From: Podospora comata
Lineage: Eukaryota; Ascomycota; Sordariomycetes; Sordariales; Podosporaceae
Direction: 5' to 3'
Assembly (NCBI GenBank): GCA_017354895.1
Contig: CP071500.1
Span: 23,819-87,818 of the forward strand
DNA length: 64,000 bases
This document shows, in pieces, positions 1 to 11,200 of the stretch. Each line of letters opens with the position of its first letter. Position 1 is the first letter of the stretch. The notes under the pieces are model-generated. The model was given only the letters and a program-made list of their open reading frames with translations. It did no database searches and was not told the origin of the DNA. Made by a program: the position numbers and the translations under genes.

Positions 1-1424
1 GTTCTTAGGAGAAACTAAGTAACCTAAGATTAAAGATATCACAATAGCCTATCCTTATTTTATAATATTTAACCCCTTTGTTTTATTCGCTCTAGGGGCT
101 TCGCCACCTACAATAATAATAATAAAGAATTGAAAAGTAAAATAAAGAAAGAAAATAACTACACTATCGTGTGTAGACTTATATAATCTTTCGATTATTT
201 TCTCCGTAGTCACCATGAAAAGTCTATACTGTGACACTTTACAGAAAGGATAAAGTATATAAATACCTTTATATAGAGGGGACAAAGTTTATATATACCT
301 TTAAAGAAAGGATAAAGTTGTGAACGACTTATATTATCTTTGGCTAAAAATTCTACTAAGAGATCTGTCATCTCAGATTATTTTCACGTATATAATGTGA
401 GATCGCGTAGCATAATTTTTCAATATAAAAATTATAGCTTCTCTACGAATTGTTCCAGACCTATTGGCGTAAGGATGTTTTCAACTTCAAAAAGTGACAA
501 TTCCTCTTCCGCTCAGCTATTTTCTCTGATGCGGACATAGACAAACTAAATATTCTTAAATATGTTAAAGGTAAATCTGGAATTTATATGTGAACTAACA
601 AATTGAATGGTAAGAAATATGTAGGTAGTTCTGTGGATTTAAGACGTAGGCTTTCGGAGTATTACAATATAAACAGAATACTAAACGAAAAAAAAAGTAT
701 GCCTATTAACGTAGCATTATTAAAGTATGGTTACACTAATTTTACTTTAACTATCTTAGAAATTTGCGACAAGGATAGTCTAATGTCTAGAGAAAAACAC
801 TTTTTTGAAGTATACTCCCCCGAGTATAATATATTAAAAATACCAGGAAGCCCTTCTCGAGGATCTGGATGAAGACATTCTGAAGCTACAATAGAGAGTA
901 TGCGTATAGCCGCATCTAAGACATTCAAATCTCCGGAATTTTTAACTAAATTATCTAAAGGTCAATCTAGTGGTATCGAAGTTGAGGTAACTGATTTGAA
1001 AACAAATACTACTACTACTTATCATGCCATTAGAGCTGCAGCCCGAGCTTTAGATATAGATAAGAGATATATTGAACATTACATTTACTTGAAACAAAAT
1101 AAACCCGTTTTAGGTAGATATACTTTTAAATTAAACTTAAACTCAGATGAGGAAAGTAGAAATTTAATTCACAAAAAGGTTCAGAAAACCTCTATGAAAG
1201 TAGAGGTTACTAACGTTGACACTAAAGAAGTTACAGTATATTCTTCTATTTCTGCTGCTGCGAAAGCATTAGGTTATCGTCAGCCCAGTTTATCTTTATA
1301 CTTAAAAGAAAATAGAAGTAAACCTTTTAAAGGAAAATATTTATTCAAATTAGTAGACTAGAATACTGTGGTATGTGTTAATAAATAGCCTAATATAAGG
1401 ATGAATTTGTTGAACGACTTTCAG
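1..1424 (+). mobile_element. Group I intron in atp6 (5' end outside window)
   Basis: The window opens inside an intron: coding sequence for the last part of Atp6 begins only at about 1425. The intron carries a GIY-YIG endonuclease frame. The 3' splice site is placed after G1424 because the exon then gives the conserved GHMLLHIL of Atp6 and the intron ends in G, as group I introns do. The motif gttgaacgact (1409-1419) just before it recurs in other group I cores here (cob-i3, cox1-i15, cox2). The 5' splice site cannot be seen. Confidence 0.75.
340..1361 (+). CDS. GIY-YIG homing endonuclease with two C-terminal NUMOD1-like repeats (atp6 intron)
   Basis: The frame from about 541 encodes KGKSGIYMWTNKLNGKKYVGSS (split here as KGKSGIYMW / KKYVGSS), the GIY and YVG halves of the GIY-YIG nuclease, followed by KYGYTNFTLTILE and REKHFFEVYSPEYNILK, the usual catalytic-domain tail with its Glu. 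Two copies of a roughly 50-residue DNA-binding module follow (about 978-1130 and 1194-1361), each ending in a G-(R/K)-Y-(T/L)-FK motif. Two TGA codons (588, 870) must be read as Trp. A separate frame at 340-540 probably encodes the leader and is joined by a frameshift near 500-530. Such proteins cut intron-lacking alleles to spread the intron. The family call is firm; activity is uncertain because of the frame break. Confidence 0.85.
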
Positions 1425-1624
1425 GTCATATGCTGTTACATATTTTAGCAGGTTTTACTTATAATATAATGACATCGGGTATTATATTCTTTTTCCTGGG
1501 TTTAATTCCTTTAGCCTTCATTATTGCTTTTTCTGGATTAGAGTTAGGTATTGCCTTTATACAGGCTCAAGTTTTTGTAGTATTAACAAGTGGATATATA
1601 AAAGACGCACTTGATCTACATTAA
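1425..1624 (+). CDS. atp6: ATP synthase subunit 6, last exon
   Basis: The exon encodes HMLLHILAGFTYNIM, then a hydrophobic helix, then GLELGIAFIQAQVFVVL and a C-terminus near LTSGYIKDALDLH, stopping at TAA 1622-1624. This is the last two helices of the Fo a-subunit, which forms the proton path against the c-ring in the inner membrane. The glutamine-rich AFIQAQVF stretch is the conserved helix close to the c-ring. The earlier exons lie before the window, so this is a partial gene. No frame break is seen in this exon. Confidence 0.95.
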
Positions 1625-2066
1625 AATAAAATGCGGCAAAAGTTTTTTTAGAGTTTGCGCTTGTAGCTTTAAGACTTTATAATTTTTGTTTTTACCTGAA
1701 ATGTTTTAGTTTATTACCTCCTGTATTATTTATATATGTGCGCATTAACACAGACTTGGGTATACCAATTTGATTATACCTAAGTATTGCCTTCTTATTT
1801 CTTTATTTTCTTTAGTGCTTGCATAGCTTGCGTACCCATAGTATACAAATAGGTGTAAGTAGTTATGGCAAATAAGGATCATGCGTATAGGCCGTTTGTT
1901 ATTTTTAATTAAGTAAATTAAAGGCACAAGCTCCTCCTATTCCAAGTTTTAGTTGGCTTGCATACTTACGAAGTCGTCTGCTTACGCTATAAAAAAAATT
2001 TTTTTATTATAAACTCTGTATAAAAATGGTAATACAGAGTTTATATATATATATAATAAAAACTAA
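1625..2066 (+). other. Spacer atp6-trnM
   Basis: No gene is recognised. It is AT-rich, with an alternating TA run at about 2041-2060 just before trnM and a GC-rich patch containing gaagtcgtctgcttac (1969-1984), part of a dispersed motif family in this genome. Short reading frames on the minus strand have no recognisable product. Confidence 0.6.
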
Positions 2067-2137
2067 GCCCGGGTAGTTTAAAGGTAAAACCTTAATTTCA
2101 TACGTTAAAGATGAGAATTCGATTTTCTCCCCAGGTT
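2067..2137 (+). tRNA. trnM: tRNA-Met (CAU)
   Basis: A full cloverleaf can be drawn. The acceptor GCCCGGG pairs with CCCAGGT with one A-C mismatch. The D arm is GTTT/AAAC. The anticodon stem TTAAT/GTTAA encloses loop TTCATAC with anticodon CAT, and the T arm GAGAA/TTCTC encloses TTCGATT. Whether it serves initiation or elongation cannot be decided from this alone. Confidence 0.85.
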
Positions 2138-2258
2138 ACTACTTATTTCGTAGGGCTAGGCATATGAGTTTGCGTCCTATGTCGAGCTTTACATATAGCG
2201 CCCACAGTAACTACTTTTTTATCTAATACTTTAAAATCAAAATCAGAAGGTACTATAC

Positions 2259-3638
2259 CTAATACTTTTTTACATCAGGAAATTTTATAGGTGTACTAAA
2301 ATTGTCAGCAGATATTTCTAATGTTTCTTCATTAAAACAACCCTTATTTTGAGTGTTACGAATATTTTCTCTAATATCTCCATCTAATTTCAATAGGTAT
2401 TTATCATCAGAGTATATTTTAATATAAGTTAATTTTAATAGACTGATAAGACATTCCATTTTGTTGGCGGGAACTGCAAAACAATCATGGATTGTATAAA
2501 TATTTTTAACATCAATTGATTCTTTAAAATAAAAGTCTAACAGTAAAGTTAGAGAAGCTGCATCTAATGAGTGAACTAAATTAGGCATAAATGCAGTAAT
2601 TTGTTTAAAATTATTAAATTTGGTTTTATTTAATACTTTCATAGAGAACTTCTTATTAGAATGACTGAAAGGTTTTATTCTAACCTCATCACTTATCATA
2701 TAGCTTTGTCTAACAACTAAACCAGTAGGTAATGTTCATATGATTGGAATCTCTAATAAAGTACAAACTCGAGCAACTTGATCTAAATACTTAAGTAAAA
2801 GATCTAATTTATGGAATTTTTCATGTAGTACTTTTCTTAATCCTTTACCTAGTACTGTAAAATCTATAGATTTTAGGCGTATACTAGGATCATTTTTATA
2901 AATATACCATTCTGAACTATTATCTTCTAATTCAAATCCTTCTTTTATATAGTTAATAAGAGAAAAGTTACTAACATTATAAGGTATTGTCATAATAGCT
3001 TTTTTAATTATTTCTCTAATTATTTTCATATTAATTAATCTGTTATATGATTCACTCTCGTCAGATGTTAAATTATTATTCTCTGAAAGCTCTGTTTTTA
3101 AATAATCAATAAAACAAACAACTAAAAAGGTATAAAAATCTTTAGGTACATCATCTCAAGTGGATTCACTTAAATTTAGTTCTTTACTTAAGTTTGAATC
3201 TAAACTCAATAAAGATAAGTGTTGAAATCCATTACATGTAGCATCCATTTGAATGGGTAAATATGTATCAAATCAACTGACATCATGGTTATCCAAACAA
3301 TTTAAGTATCTGTTATACTCAATACAAAAGGCTAGAAATAAGAATTTATTCTTAGCTTCTTTAATTAATTTACCATTACGATAATTTATTATGTTACTTA
3401 GATTTTTGTCAACTCATTTTATTCTATCATTTGCAGATAATTTATCTAAACCAAAGCTAGATCCTCCGTATATTTTTAAATAACTTAAGGCAATATTATC
3501 TTTTTTATACATTCTACCAGGTTTACTAAACAATAATAAAGCTTTAGCTAAATCCTTATTATCCTGAATTCAACTAGATAAATAGTAATACTTTTGTTCC
3601 TCTAGACTTGATTTAATTTTAGTATTAATAAATTCCAT
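2259..3638 (-). CDS. Plasmid-derived phage-type RNA polymerase, C-terminal catalytic part
   Basis: Read on the minus strand with TGA as Trp, one open frame of about 460 codons runs from ATG 3638 to TAA 2259. It holds the catalytic motifs of single-subunit (T7/mitochondrial plasmid) RNA polymerases in order. Motif A is [15 protein letters not shown], with the metal-binding Asp. Motif B is [13 protein letters not shown], with the Lys and Tyr of the nucleotide-selecting helix. Next comes PNLVHSLDA, and motif C is YTIHDCFAV, with the second Asp. The family is encoded by linear invertron plasmids of fungal mitochondria, which integrate into mtDNA. Full members are about twice this length. The N-terminal half is missing or shifted (see 3753-4205), so it is probably a relic although the catalytic core is open. 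It lies opposite to all standard genes, as expected for an insertion. No plasmid DNA polymerase was recognised next to it. Confidence 0.88.
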
Positions 3639-3752
3639 ATAAAAAGTTATTTACTAGTTATTCTCCCATTTCAAAAGCTACAGTTGAAGTGTTATTTGAG
3701 TTGTCTAACTTTTTAGAATGATAAGATAATATTCATCATTTTTTTCTTTTTT

Positions 3753-4205
3753 TTAAAGTTTAGTCATAAAATGATTAGGATAATCATTATGAAAATTATT
3801 AATTGTAGTAATTAAAGTAGGTTTGACTTTAATAAATATCTCAGCTAATTTAGGGTTAAAAACAGAATAGTCTATAATTCCAAGGTTTTTTGATTTTAGT
3901 TTTTCTTTAAAACCAGTGTAAACAAATGAATATAATAATTCTTCTAACATCATTTGTGTTTCTTCATTAATAGGGTGATTAAGAAGAACACTAGTTAAGT
4001 TTTTAAATATAAAAGTATTAGCTTTAAAACTTTTTTTTAGATTTTTACCATTCATATCCTCAACATTTGTACTATATAATCTATAAGTTATTGATGTTGC
4101 ACCACACGAAAGAAGAAGTGAAAGAGAAAAAGCTCTAAAACCATTGCTTAAGTTTAAGCATGTACGACAAAAAAAAATTGAATAAGTTATTATGGGTAAT
4201 ACCAC
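3753..4205 (-). pseudogene. Possible N-terminal remnant of the plasmid RNA polymerase
   Basis: A minus-strand frame of 150 codons lies about 110 bases upstream of the polymerase frame, same orientation. It has a stretch such as EETQMMLEELLYSFVYTGFK that could belong to the poorly conserved N-terminal region. No diagnostic motif is present, so the link rests on position and direction. Between the two frames a third-frame fragment reading STVAFEMGE stop suggests one or more frameshifts. Confidence 0.4.
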
Positions 4206-5035
4206 GTCTTTGTATTGCGATTAGATGTGATATTGAAGGACCACGCAATAGTGGTGAATGTTTTCAAACCCCTCTATTTTTATTTTTGTATAAATTTATA
4301 CCTTTTAGACAAAATCAGTTAAGCCCTTGGTGAGGCAAGTGGTACAAATAGTTTTTTTTAGAGCTCACATCTTTAAAAAAAAAAACTATGGTACTTAATC
4401 TGAAATCGAAGGGTCAGCGATTAAATATTATTTTTATGAAAAATTACATACGGAATATATGTAGTCCACTTTAAGTAAATTTTAATTATCTAATGAAACT
4501 AAAAGTGTACCTTTCATAAGGTAATGCGAGAGTATTTACGTATAAATACGAACCTTTTTTAAGATTTGGATTTAGTATATATATACTTGGGTATTATACA
4601 CTAAATATTTATTAGGGGTTGTTTTTATCAGAAAATAACCACAAATTTTTAAAAATTTGTTAGAGTATATAAAGCTAAAATTCATGATTTTCAATTTTCT
4701 ACTGCTTTAGAGAAAAATTCAAAAATTGGATCTTTAGAGATGATAGACTACTTTCTATATATGTCCCAAATTACAAGTTGAAATCCTACTCTTCTCGCTT
4801 TAATATATAATATTAGCGAGCTCTATAGATTTAAAGGAAGGAGACTATTTTATTAAATCGCTAGTTATTCCTCTTAATTATGCAATAGGAGGTACAGGGT
4901 AGTGTGGACACATATGCTCCATTCTTGTTTTATTTATTCCTATATCCTGTTAAATTATTATATAAATTTTAATAGTATTAAAATTTTATAGAAATCTTAG
5001 AATATTAAAAAATCTACTTTTTTATCGTAACTTAA
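4206..5035. other. Gene-free region beside plasmid insertion
   Basis: No conserved gene or tRNA is seen. The segment is AT-rich with short homopolymers and no long frame under code 4. It may be decayed plasmid sequence or ordinary spacer; nothing distinguishes the two by eye. Confidence 0.5.
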
Positions 5036-5107
5036 AAGAAATTAGCTCAATGGTAGAGCAACCGTTTTACACACGGAAGGCTATGAGTTCGAATCTCCTA
5101 TTTCTTA
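5036..5107 (+). tRNA. trnV: tRNA-Val (UAC)
   Basis: The acceptor AAGAAAT pairs perfectly with ATTTCTT. The D arm is GCTC/GAGC with loop AATGGTA. The anticodon stem ACCGT/ACGGA (outermost A-A mismatch) encloses TTTACAC with anticodon TAC. A T arm with the TTCGAAT loop follows. It lies about 180 bases before cob. Confidence 0.88.
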
Positions 5108-5289
5108 TAAGGCAGGTGCGAGCTCTATATTTATAGCTCGCACCTAAACATGATTAAATTTAGGTGCGTTCTCTAAATATATTGATATATATTATAAAGT
5201 TTTGTGTAGTTTATAGTAGGATGCTTGGTTTGGTTTAATTATCTTTATTATTTTTTTTTCAATTTAAATTTATTTTTTTTTACACACCC

Positions 5290-8200
5290 ATGAGAATATT
5301 AAAAAGCCATCCTTTATTGAAATTAGTTAATTCCTATCTTATTGATGCGTCACAACCAAGTAACATAAGTTATTTATGAAATTTTGGTTCTTTATTATTA
5401 CTTTGTTTAGTTATACAAATTATAACAGGTGTAACTTTAGCCATGCATTATAGTCCTAATGTATTAGAAGCTTTTAATTCTATAGAGCATATGCACTCGT
5501 AATGTGCTCTTTAAATCAGGTTAAATTGCTGAAAACCCCCCCCTGATTACGAGGGGACAATCAGCAGGTAAGTTGATCGGCATAGGGATACCCTAAATGT
5601 CGATTATCATCTTCAGAGACTACACACTTGACACCTATAAAGGCGAAGATATAGTCCAAATTTTACTGCAAAGTAAAACAAGAATGATTACCTATCTATG
5701 TCTAAATGATGTAGGCATAACTTTATTATCATTTATTTTCGTATCAGGTATTAAAAATAAAATGGGATTACGTAAATTTTCTAGTATAACAGTACAGGAT
5801 ACACAAAATGAATCTTTTAATAATAACAATAGTGTAAATAAAAATAACGAATTTTTACATTGGTTTAGTGGGTTTACTGATGCTGAGGGTAATTTTTTAA
5901 TAAGCATAGATCGTAATTATGTCAAATTAAGATTTAAAATTAGTTTACATATAGATGATCTAAAAGTTATTCAAGTTATTCAGGCGAAGCACAAATTTAA
6001 ACATAGGTAGAATAACCGTAGAAGAAGTTAGAAGTCGCTGTTCTTTCATTGTAGAAGATATTTCAGGTATTAATACAATATGTTCTATATTTAATAATTA
6101 CCCCCTTACATACTAGTAAAAAACTAGGAGCTTGCGCCTCCAAGATTTTTATGAAGCTTTGCTAATTAGAACTAAAGAAAAAATTATATCTCCCACTAAT
6201 TTATAAAAAATATTATGCTTAAAAAATGGTATGAATTCTAAAAGAGAAATATTTACGTATGATATAACAAAATCTCAAATTATAATAGACCCTAACTGAT
6301 TTATAGGTTTTATGGAGGGTGAAGGAACTTTTGGTATTAAAACAGGATCGTCATTGTATTTACAAGTAGCTCAAAAAAATACAAGTCAGGAATGTTTAAA
6401 TGGAATAACTAATTATTTAATTGCTTTATCCAACAATACTAAATACTTTCATACTCAAAGTAATAAAATATTACCTTTAAATGTTACAAGTGCAATTAAT
6501 GCTAAAACAAGTGTAGTATCTTTGGTAGTGAGTAATATAGATGTTCTATATTATTATATTTTACCTTTATTGGATGAATATAAATTTTATAGTCGTAAAT
6601 TCGAAGATTTTAAATTATGAAGAATGGCTTTAATATTGAAAATCCGAGGATATTATTATACACTTGAAGGTAAAAATCTATTCTTAGAAATATCAGAAAT
6701 TCTTAATAAAAAGATATAGTACAACTGTGTCGAGTGAGAATGTTAAGGAAATAATTAATAATATTAGCAAAAAGTTTGAAGATATTATAAAAAAAGATTC
6801 TCCTTTTGATATAGAGTTAGATATACCGCACACTGAAAATGTACGTAAGTTTAGTATAGCTAATAGATCTGAAAAGCCTAAAACTGTATATATTTATACA
6901 AATGAAGGTTTAATAGAAGGATCTCCTTTTACTTCGTATAGTGCAGCACATTTTAATTTACTTGGTATAGTGAAGTACCCCCTTCCCTTCTTTTTAAAAC
7001 ACTAAATCTTTGATACTAATAAACTTAATAAAGACAAATATACTCTAATAACCTAGATTGTCGACGTCTAAAATATTAAGGAAGTGGGTCGCTTACTTAA
7101 ATTAAAGCCGCCCTTCCTTTTTTATTTTTTATCTAGAGATATAGTAGATAAATATTTAATTTTTAATAATTATGGTTATTTACGTGTACGGTTTCATATT
7201 ATTTATTATAATTCCTTTATTATCTTATTCTAACGCAGATACTGCAAAAGAGGTAATTATTAAAGAAGTTAAAGGTAAAGCTGGTATATACCGTTGAATT
7301 AATAACAATAACGGTAAATGCTATGTGGGAAGTAGTGTTGATTTATCTAAACGTCTTTATAGATATTATAGTTTAGCACATATTACTCAACAATCTAAAT
7401 TTAGTTTAATATGTAAAGCTTGACTTAAAAGAGGTTACTCCTCTTTTACTTTTGAAAATTTAGAGTATTGTAATAAAGAAGATGTTTTAATTAGAGAACA
7501 ATATTATTTAGATTTATTGAAACCGGAATATAACATTTTAAAAATTGCGGGTTCACCTCTTGGTTATAAACATACTGAGGAAGATAAAGAAAAAAATGAG
7601 AGGCCCTAGAAGTTTAAATCCAGAACATTTAGCTAAAATTAGATCACATATTTATAAACTTAATGCTAAAAAAGAGCTATTAGTTTTGTTGTTAATGATC
7701 TGGAGAAAAAGACTTTGACTGAATTTTCTTCACTACGTGCCGCAGCTAGAGAATTGCATATTGCAGAAGTATCTATCAAAAAATATTTAAATAATTCTAA
7801 ATTATTTAAAAATCGTTATATTTTTACTTCTAAAGTAAATAAATAATAAAAAGGATAAAATTAATTTTGGTTAATTAAATCCTAGTAGTAATACTTGTAA
7901 TCGTTATATAGATACAAATAGATTATATAAAAATAAATATATTTTTTCCTCTGATCCCATAGATAGCGCGTCTAGGTGTTAGCTTATAGTAGATAGACTT
8001 CATCTGTATACGATTATGAGAGATGTAAATAATGGATGATTAGTACGTTATTTACACAGTAACACAGCTTCAGCTTTTTTTTTTCTTAGTGTATTTACAT
8101 ATAGGAAGAGGAATGTATTATGGATCATATAGAGCTCCTAGAACATTAGTTTGAGCTATAGGTACAGTTATACTTATAGTTATGATTGTAACTGCTTTCC

Positions 8201-11200
8201 TGGGTTATGAATATAGCCCAAAATGGTTTAATATAAGTAATAAAGAAAATATAATAAAGCATAATAAAATAAACAATCATAGACTGTTTAATAAAAGCAT
8301 AGTTAAAAGAGGATATTGTACAGGCCGTCCAAAAGATAATATTGAAATTTCTGAAAGACTAAAAACAATTATTCAAGAATTAGGTTTAAACCCTGTATAT
8401 GTTTATGAAAATTTAAATTTAGAAGATACTAGAAAACAAATTTTAAACGATACTAGAGGTTTAAGCGGTATATATATGATAGTTAATAAAGTAACTAAAG
8501 ATTATTATATAGGTTCTGCGTCGACTAATCGATTTTACGCTAGATTCAGTAATCATGTTATTTATTTCAGAGGAAGCAAAATAGTTAAATTAGCAATAAA
8601 AAATATGATTTAATAAATTTTGCTTTTATTGTATTAGATTTATATCCTAATATTGTTACTAAGGAAAATAACAAAGAATTATTGGATTTAGAAGATAAAT
8701 ATTTAAAATTGTTAGTACCTAATTATAATATTTTGACAGAAGCAGGTTCTAGTTTTGGTTACAAACACACTGAGATTGATCGTCAAAAGATGAAAGATAT
8801 TTATAGTGACGCTAGACGTGAAAGAATCGGTAATCTAAACAAAGATAAAAAGCTTTCTCCTGAAACCATAGAAAAAATAAGAGAAAAGGCTTTAAATAGA
8901 CCTTCTATGTCTGATGTAACTAAACAAAAGTGTATAACTAATACAAGACCTGTTGTGTTGTATAATTTAAATGGAACTGTTTACGGTGAATATTCTACTA
9001 TTTTAGATGCAGCTAAATCTATAAACTGTGACGAAAAAACTATTAGAAGAGCTTTAAAAACAGAAAAAAGATTAGTAAAAAGACAATGAATAGTAAAAGA
9101 TTTCAAGTAAATAGTTATTTTATTATCAAGACTGCGCTATCCTTTGGATACTGAAACCGCTAAAGCTCTTTATTATACTTTATTTTTATATTAAATTATA
9201 GTTCCATGAGTAACAATCTTTTTGTAATCTTTATAGAAAAAAAAAGATTAAAGTGGTATATCCCGACAGGGATATAGAATAGTCTTTATGATTATTTGGC
9301 AATGTTAGTGAAAACGATCAAAGAAGTTTAAACTTCAAGATCGTCGGTTATATAAATGATCGCGACAGACTGGGTCACTAATGGGTGGCTGAAATGCTGC
9401 TTAATGCATAGTCGAAACTTTTGGTTAGGTGCAAGCTCTTCATTTAACTAATAGAATATACGAATTTAAAGTTATTCTAGCTTATTATCTTTATAATAAG
9501 TAAGTTTGTATGTTCTGCCTTACGGGCAAATGTCCTTATGAGGTGCTACGGTTATTACTAACCTTGTTAGTGCTATACCATGAATCGGACAAGATATTGT
9601 TGAGTCAAAAATTATTATAATAATTATTAATTTATGTTTTGGTGTTGTTTTTTTTTTTTCAGTTGTAGCTGTCCACAAGTATATGGCTTCGTTACATTTA
9701 AATGTTTCGGATACCAAAGCTTCCTTACCTACAATAGGAGTTGTTCATAAGAATGCTTTAAAAAAAAAAAGGAAATAAAACTTTAAGATTGGATAAAAAA
9801 AGAATATATTTCAATTCCTTCGTCTTTTTTAGCCTTTTTAGTTGGATTAATAGATGGGGACGGATATATTCAAATAAGTAAAACACCAAAAGGATTTATA
9901 ACTATGAAATTAGTTATATCACTACATTTAGAAGATCTTTCTATTTTAGAATATATTCATTCTGTTTTAAAATTAGGTAAGATAAATATTTATAAGGATT
10001 TGAGAAGCCCTACTTGCAAATTAGTTATTAATAAAACTGATCTACAAGAAGTATTGTTTCCATTACTTTTATATAATAACATATTTTTCTTAACTAATAC
10101 TAGAGTAGATCAATTTAATTTGGCTATGTATATATTAAAAATGATATTAAATTGTATAATGAAATACCTAATGTAGATAACATACCAACTATTTTTGAAA
10201 TTCCTAATAATCCATTAGATTATACATTATTACATTTCTTTAAAAATTGAATTGTAGGATTTACATGTTCAGAAGGTTCTTTTTTTATTAAAAGTAATAA
10301 TGATGGTTGTTTTCAATTAAAACAAAGGATACATTCTAATTTATTCGAGGCTTTTAAATTAATATTCGATACAAATAGAAAAATAGATACAACCAATAAT
10401 TATAGTCAATTTGGTGTTAGTTCTAAATCTGATATACAAAAAGTTATAAATTTCTTTTCATTTTCAGGTTTACATCCTTTAATAGGATTAAAGTATATAC
10501 AATACGTTAATTGATTAAATAATTTGCGTGAAAGTTCACGTTATAGTAGTTTAAATTATCGAGTAATAGATCAATCTTATAATACTCTTACACCAAAACC
10601 TGAATTAATAAGTAATATGGGCTCCTTAAATTAATCTACATATAAGAAGATTAATTTTAATGTCAAATGGGGAAAATTACAAGGACGTTTAATAAATATA
10701 TAAATACCTCCAGTTTATTAGATTATTTGTAGCGAAGTTTAATCAGGTATATATAAAAGGATTAAGAACGTTCAACGACTAATGAGTGAGTTATACTAAC
10801 AATAAGCTCAACACGAAACCCCCAAAACCATGGTAATAATGCGATGGTTTAAGATATAGTCTAATAAATCCTTAAGGGTGTAAAATATAAATTAAATATT
10901 ATATATATTGTTATGTCATTTGAGGAGGTTTTTCTGTTAATAATGCTACTTTAAATAGATTCTTTGCTTTACATTATCTATTACCTTTTATATTAGTAGC
11001 TTTAGTGTTAATGCATTTAATTGCACTTCACGATACTGCAGGTTCAAGTAACCCTTTAGGTATTTCAGGTAATTACGATAGAATAACATTTGCTCCTTAT
11101 TACTTATTTAAAGATTTAATTACAATTTTCATCTTTATTTTTTGTTTTAAGTTCATTTGTTTTCTTTATGTCTAATGTTTTTAGGTGATAGTGAAAATTA

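Larger units (their letters stand above)
5491..8012 (+). mobile_element. Group I intron cob-i1 with two unrelated endonuclease genes
   Basis: It separates ...NSIEH from IMRDVNNGW. The core motifs cttcagagactacac (5611-5625) and gatatagtcc (5648-5657) lie near the 5' end. At 2.5 kb it is long for its class because it holds both a broken LAGLIDADG gene and a GIY-YIG gene. It could be a nested (intron-in-intron) arrangement or two successive invasions. Confidence 0.8.

Noticed and set aside
1745-1927. Minus-strand 60-codon frame
   Set aside because: No motif, low complexity, opposite to surrounding genes; a chance frame in AT-rich spacer.
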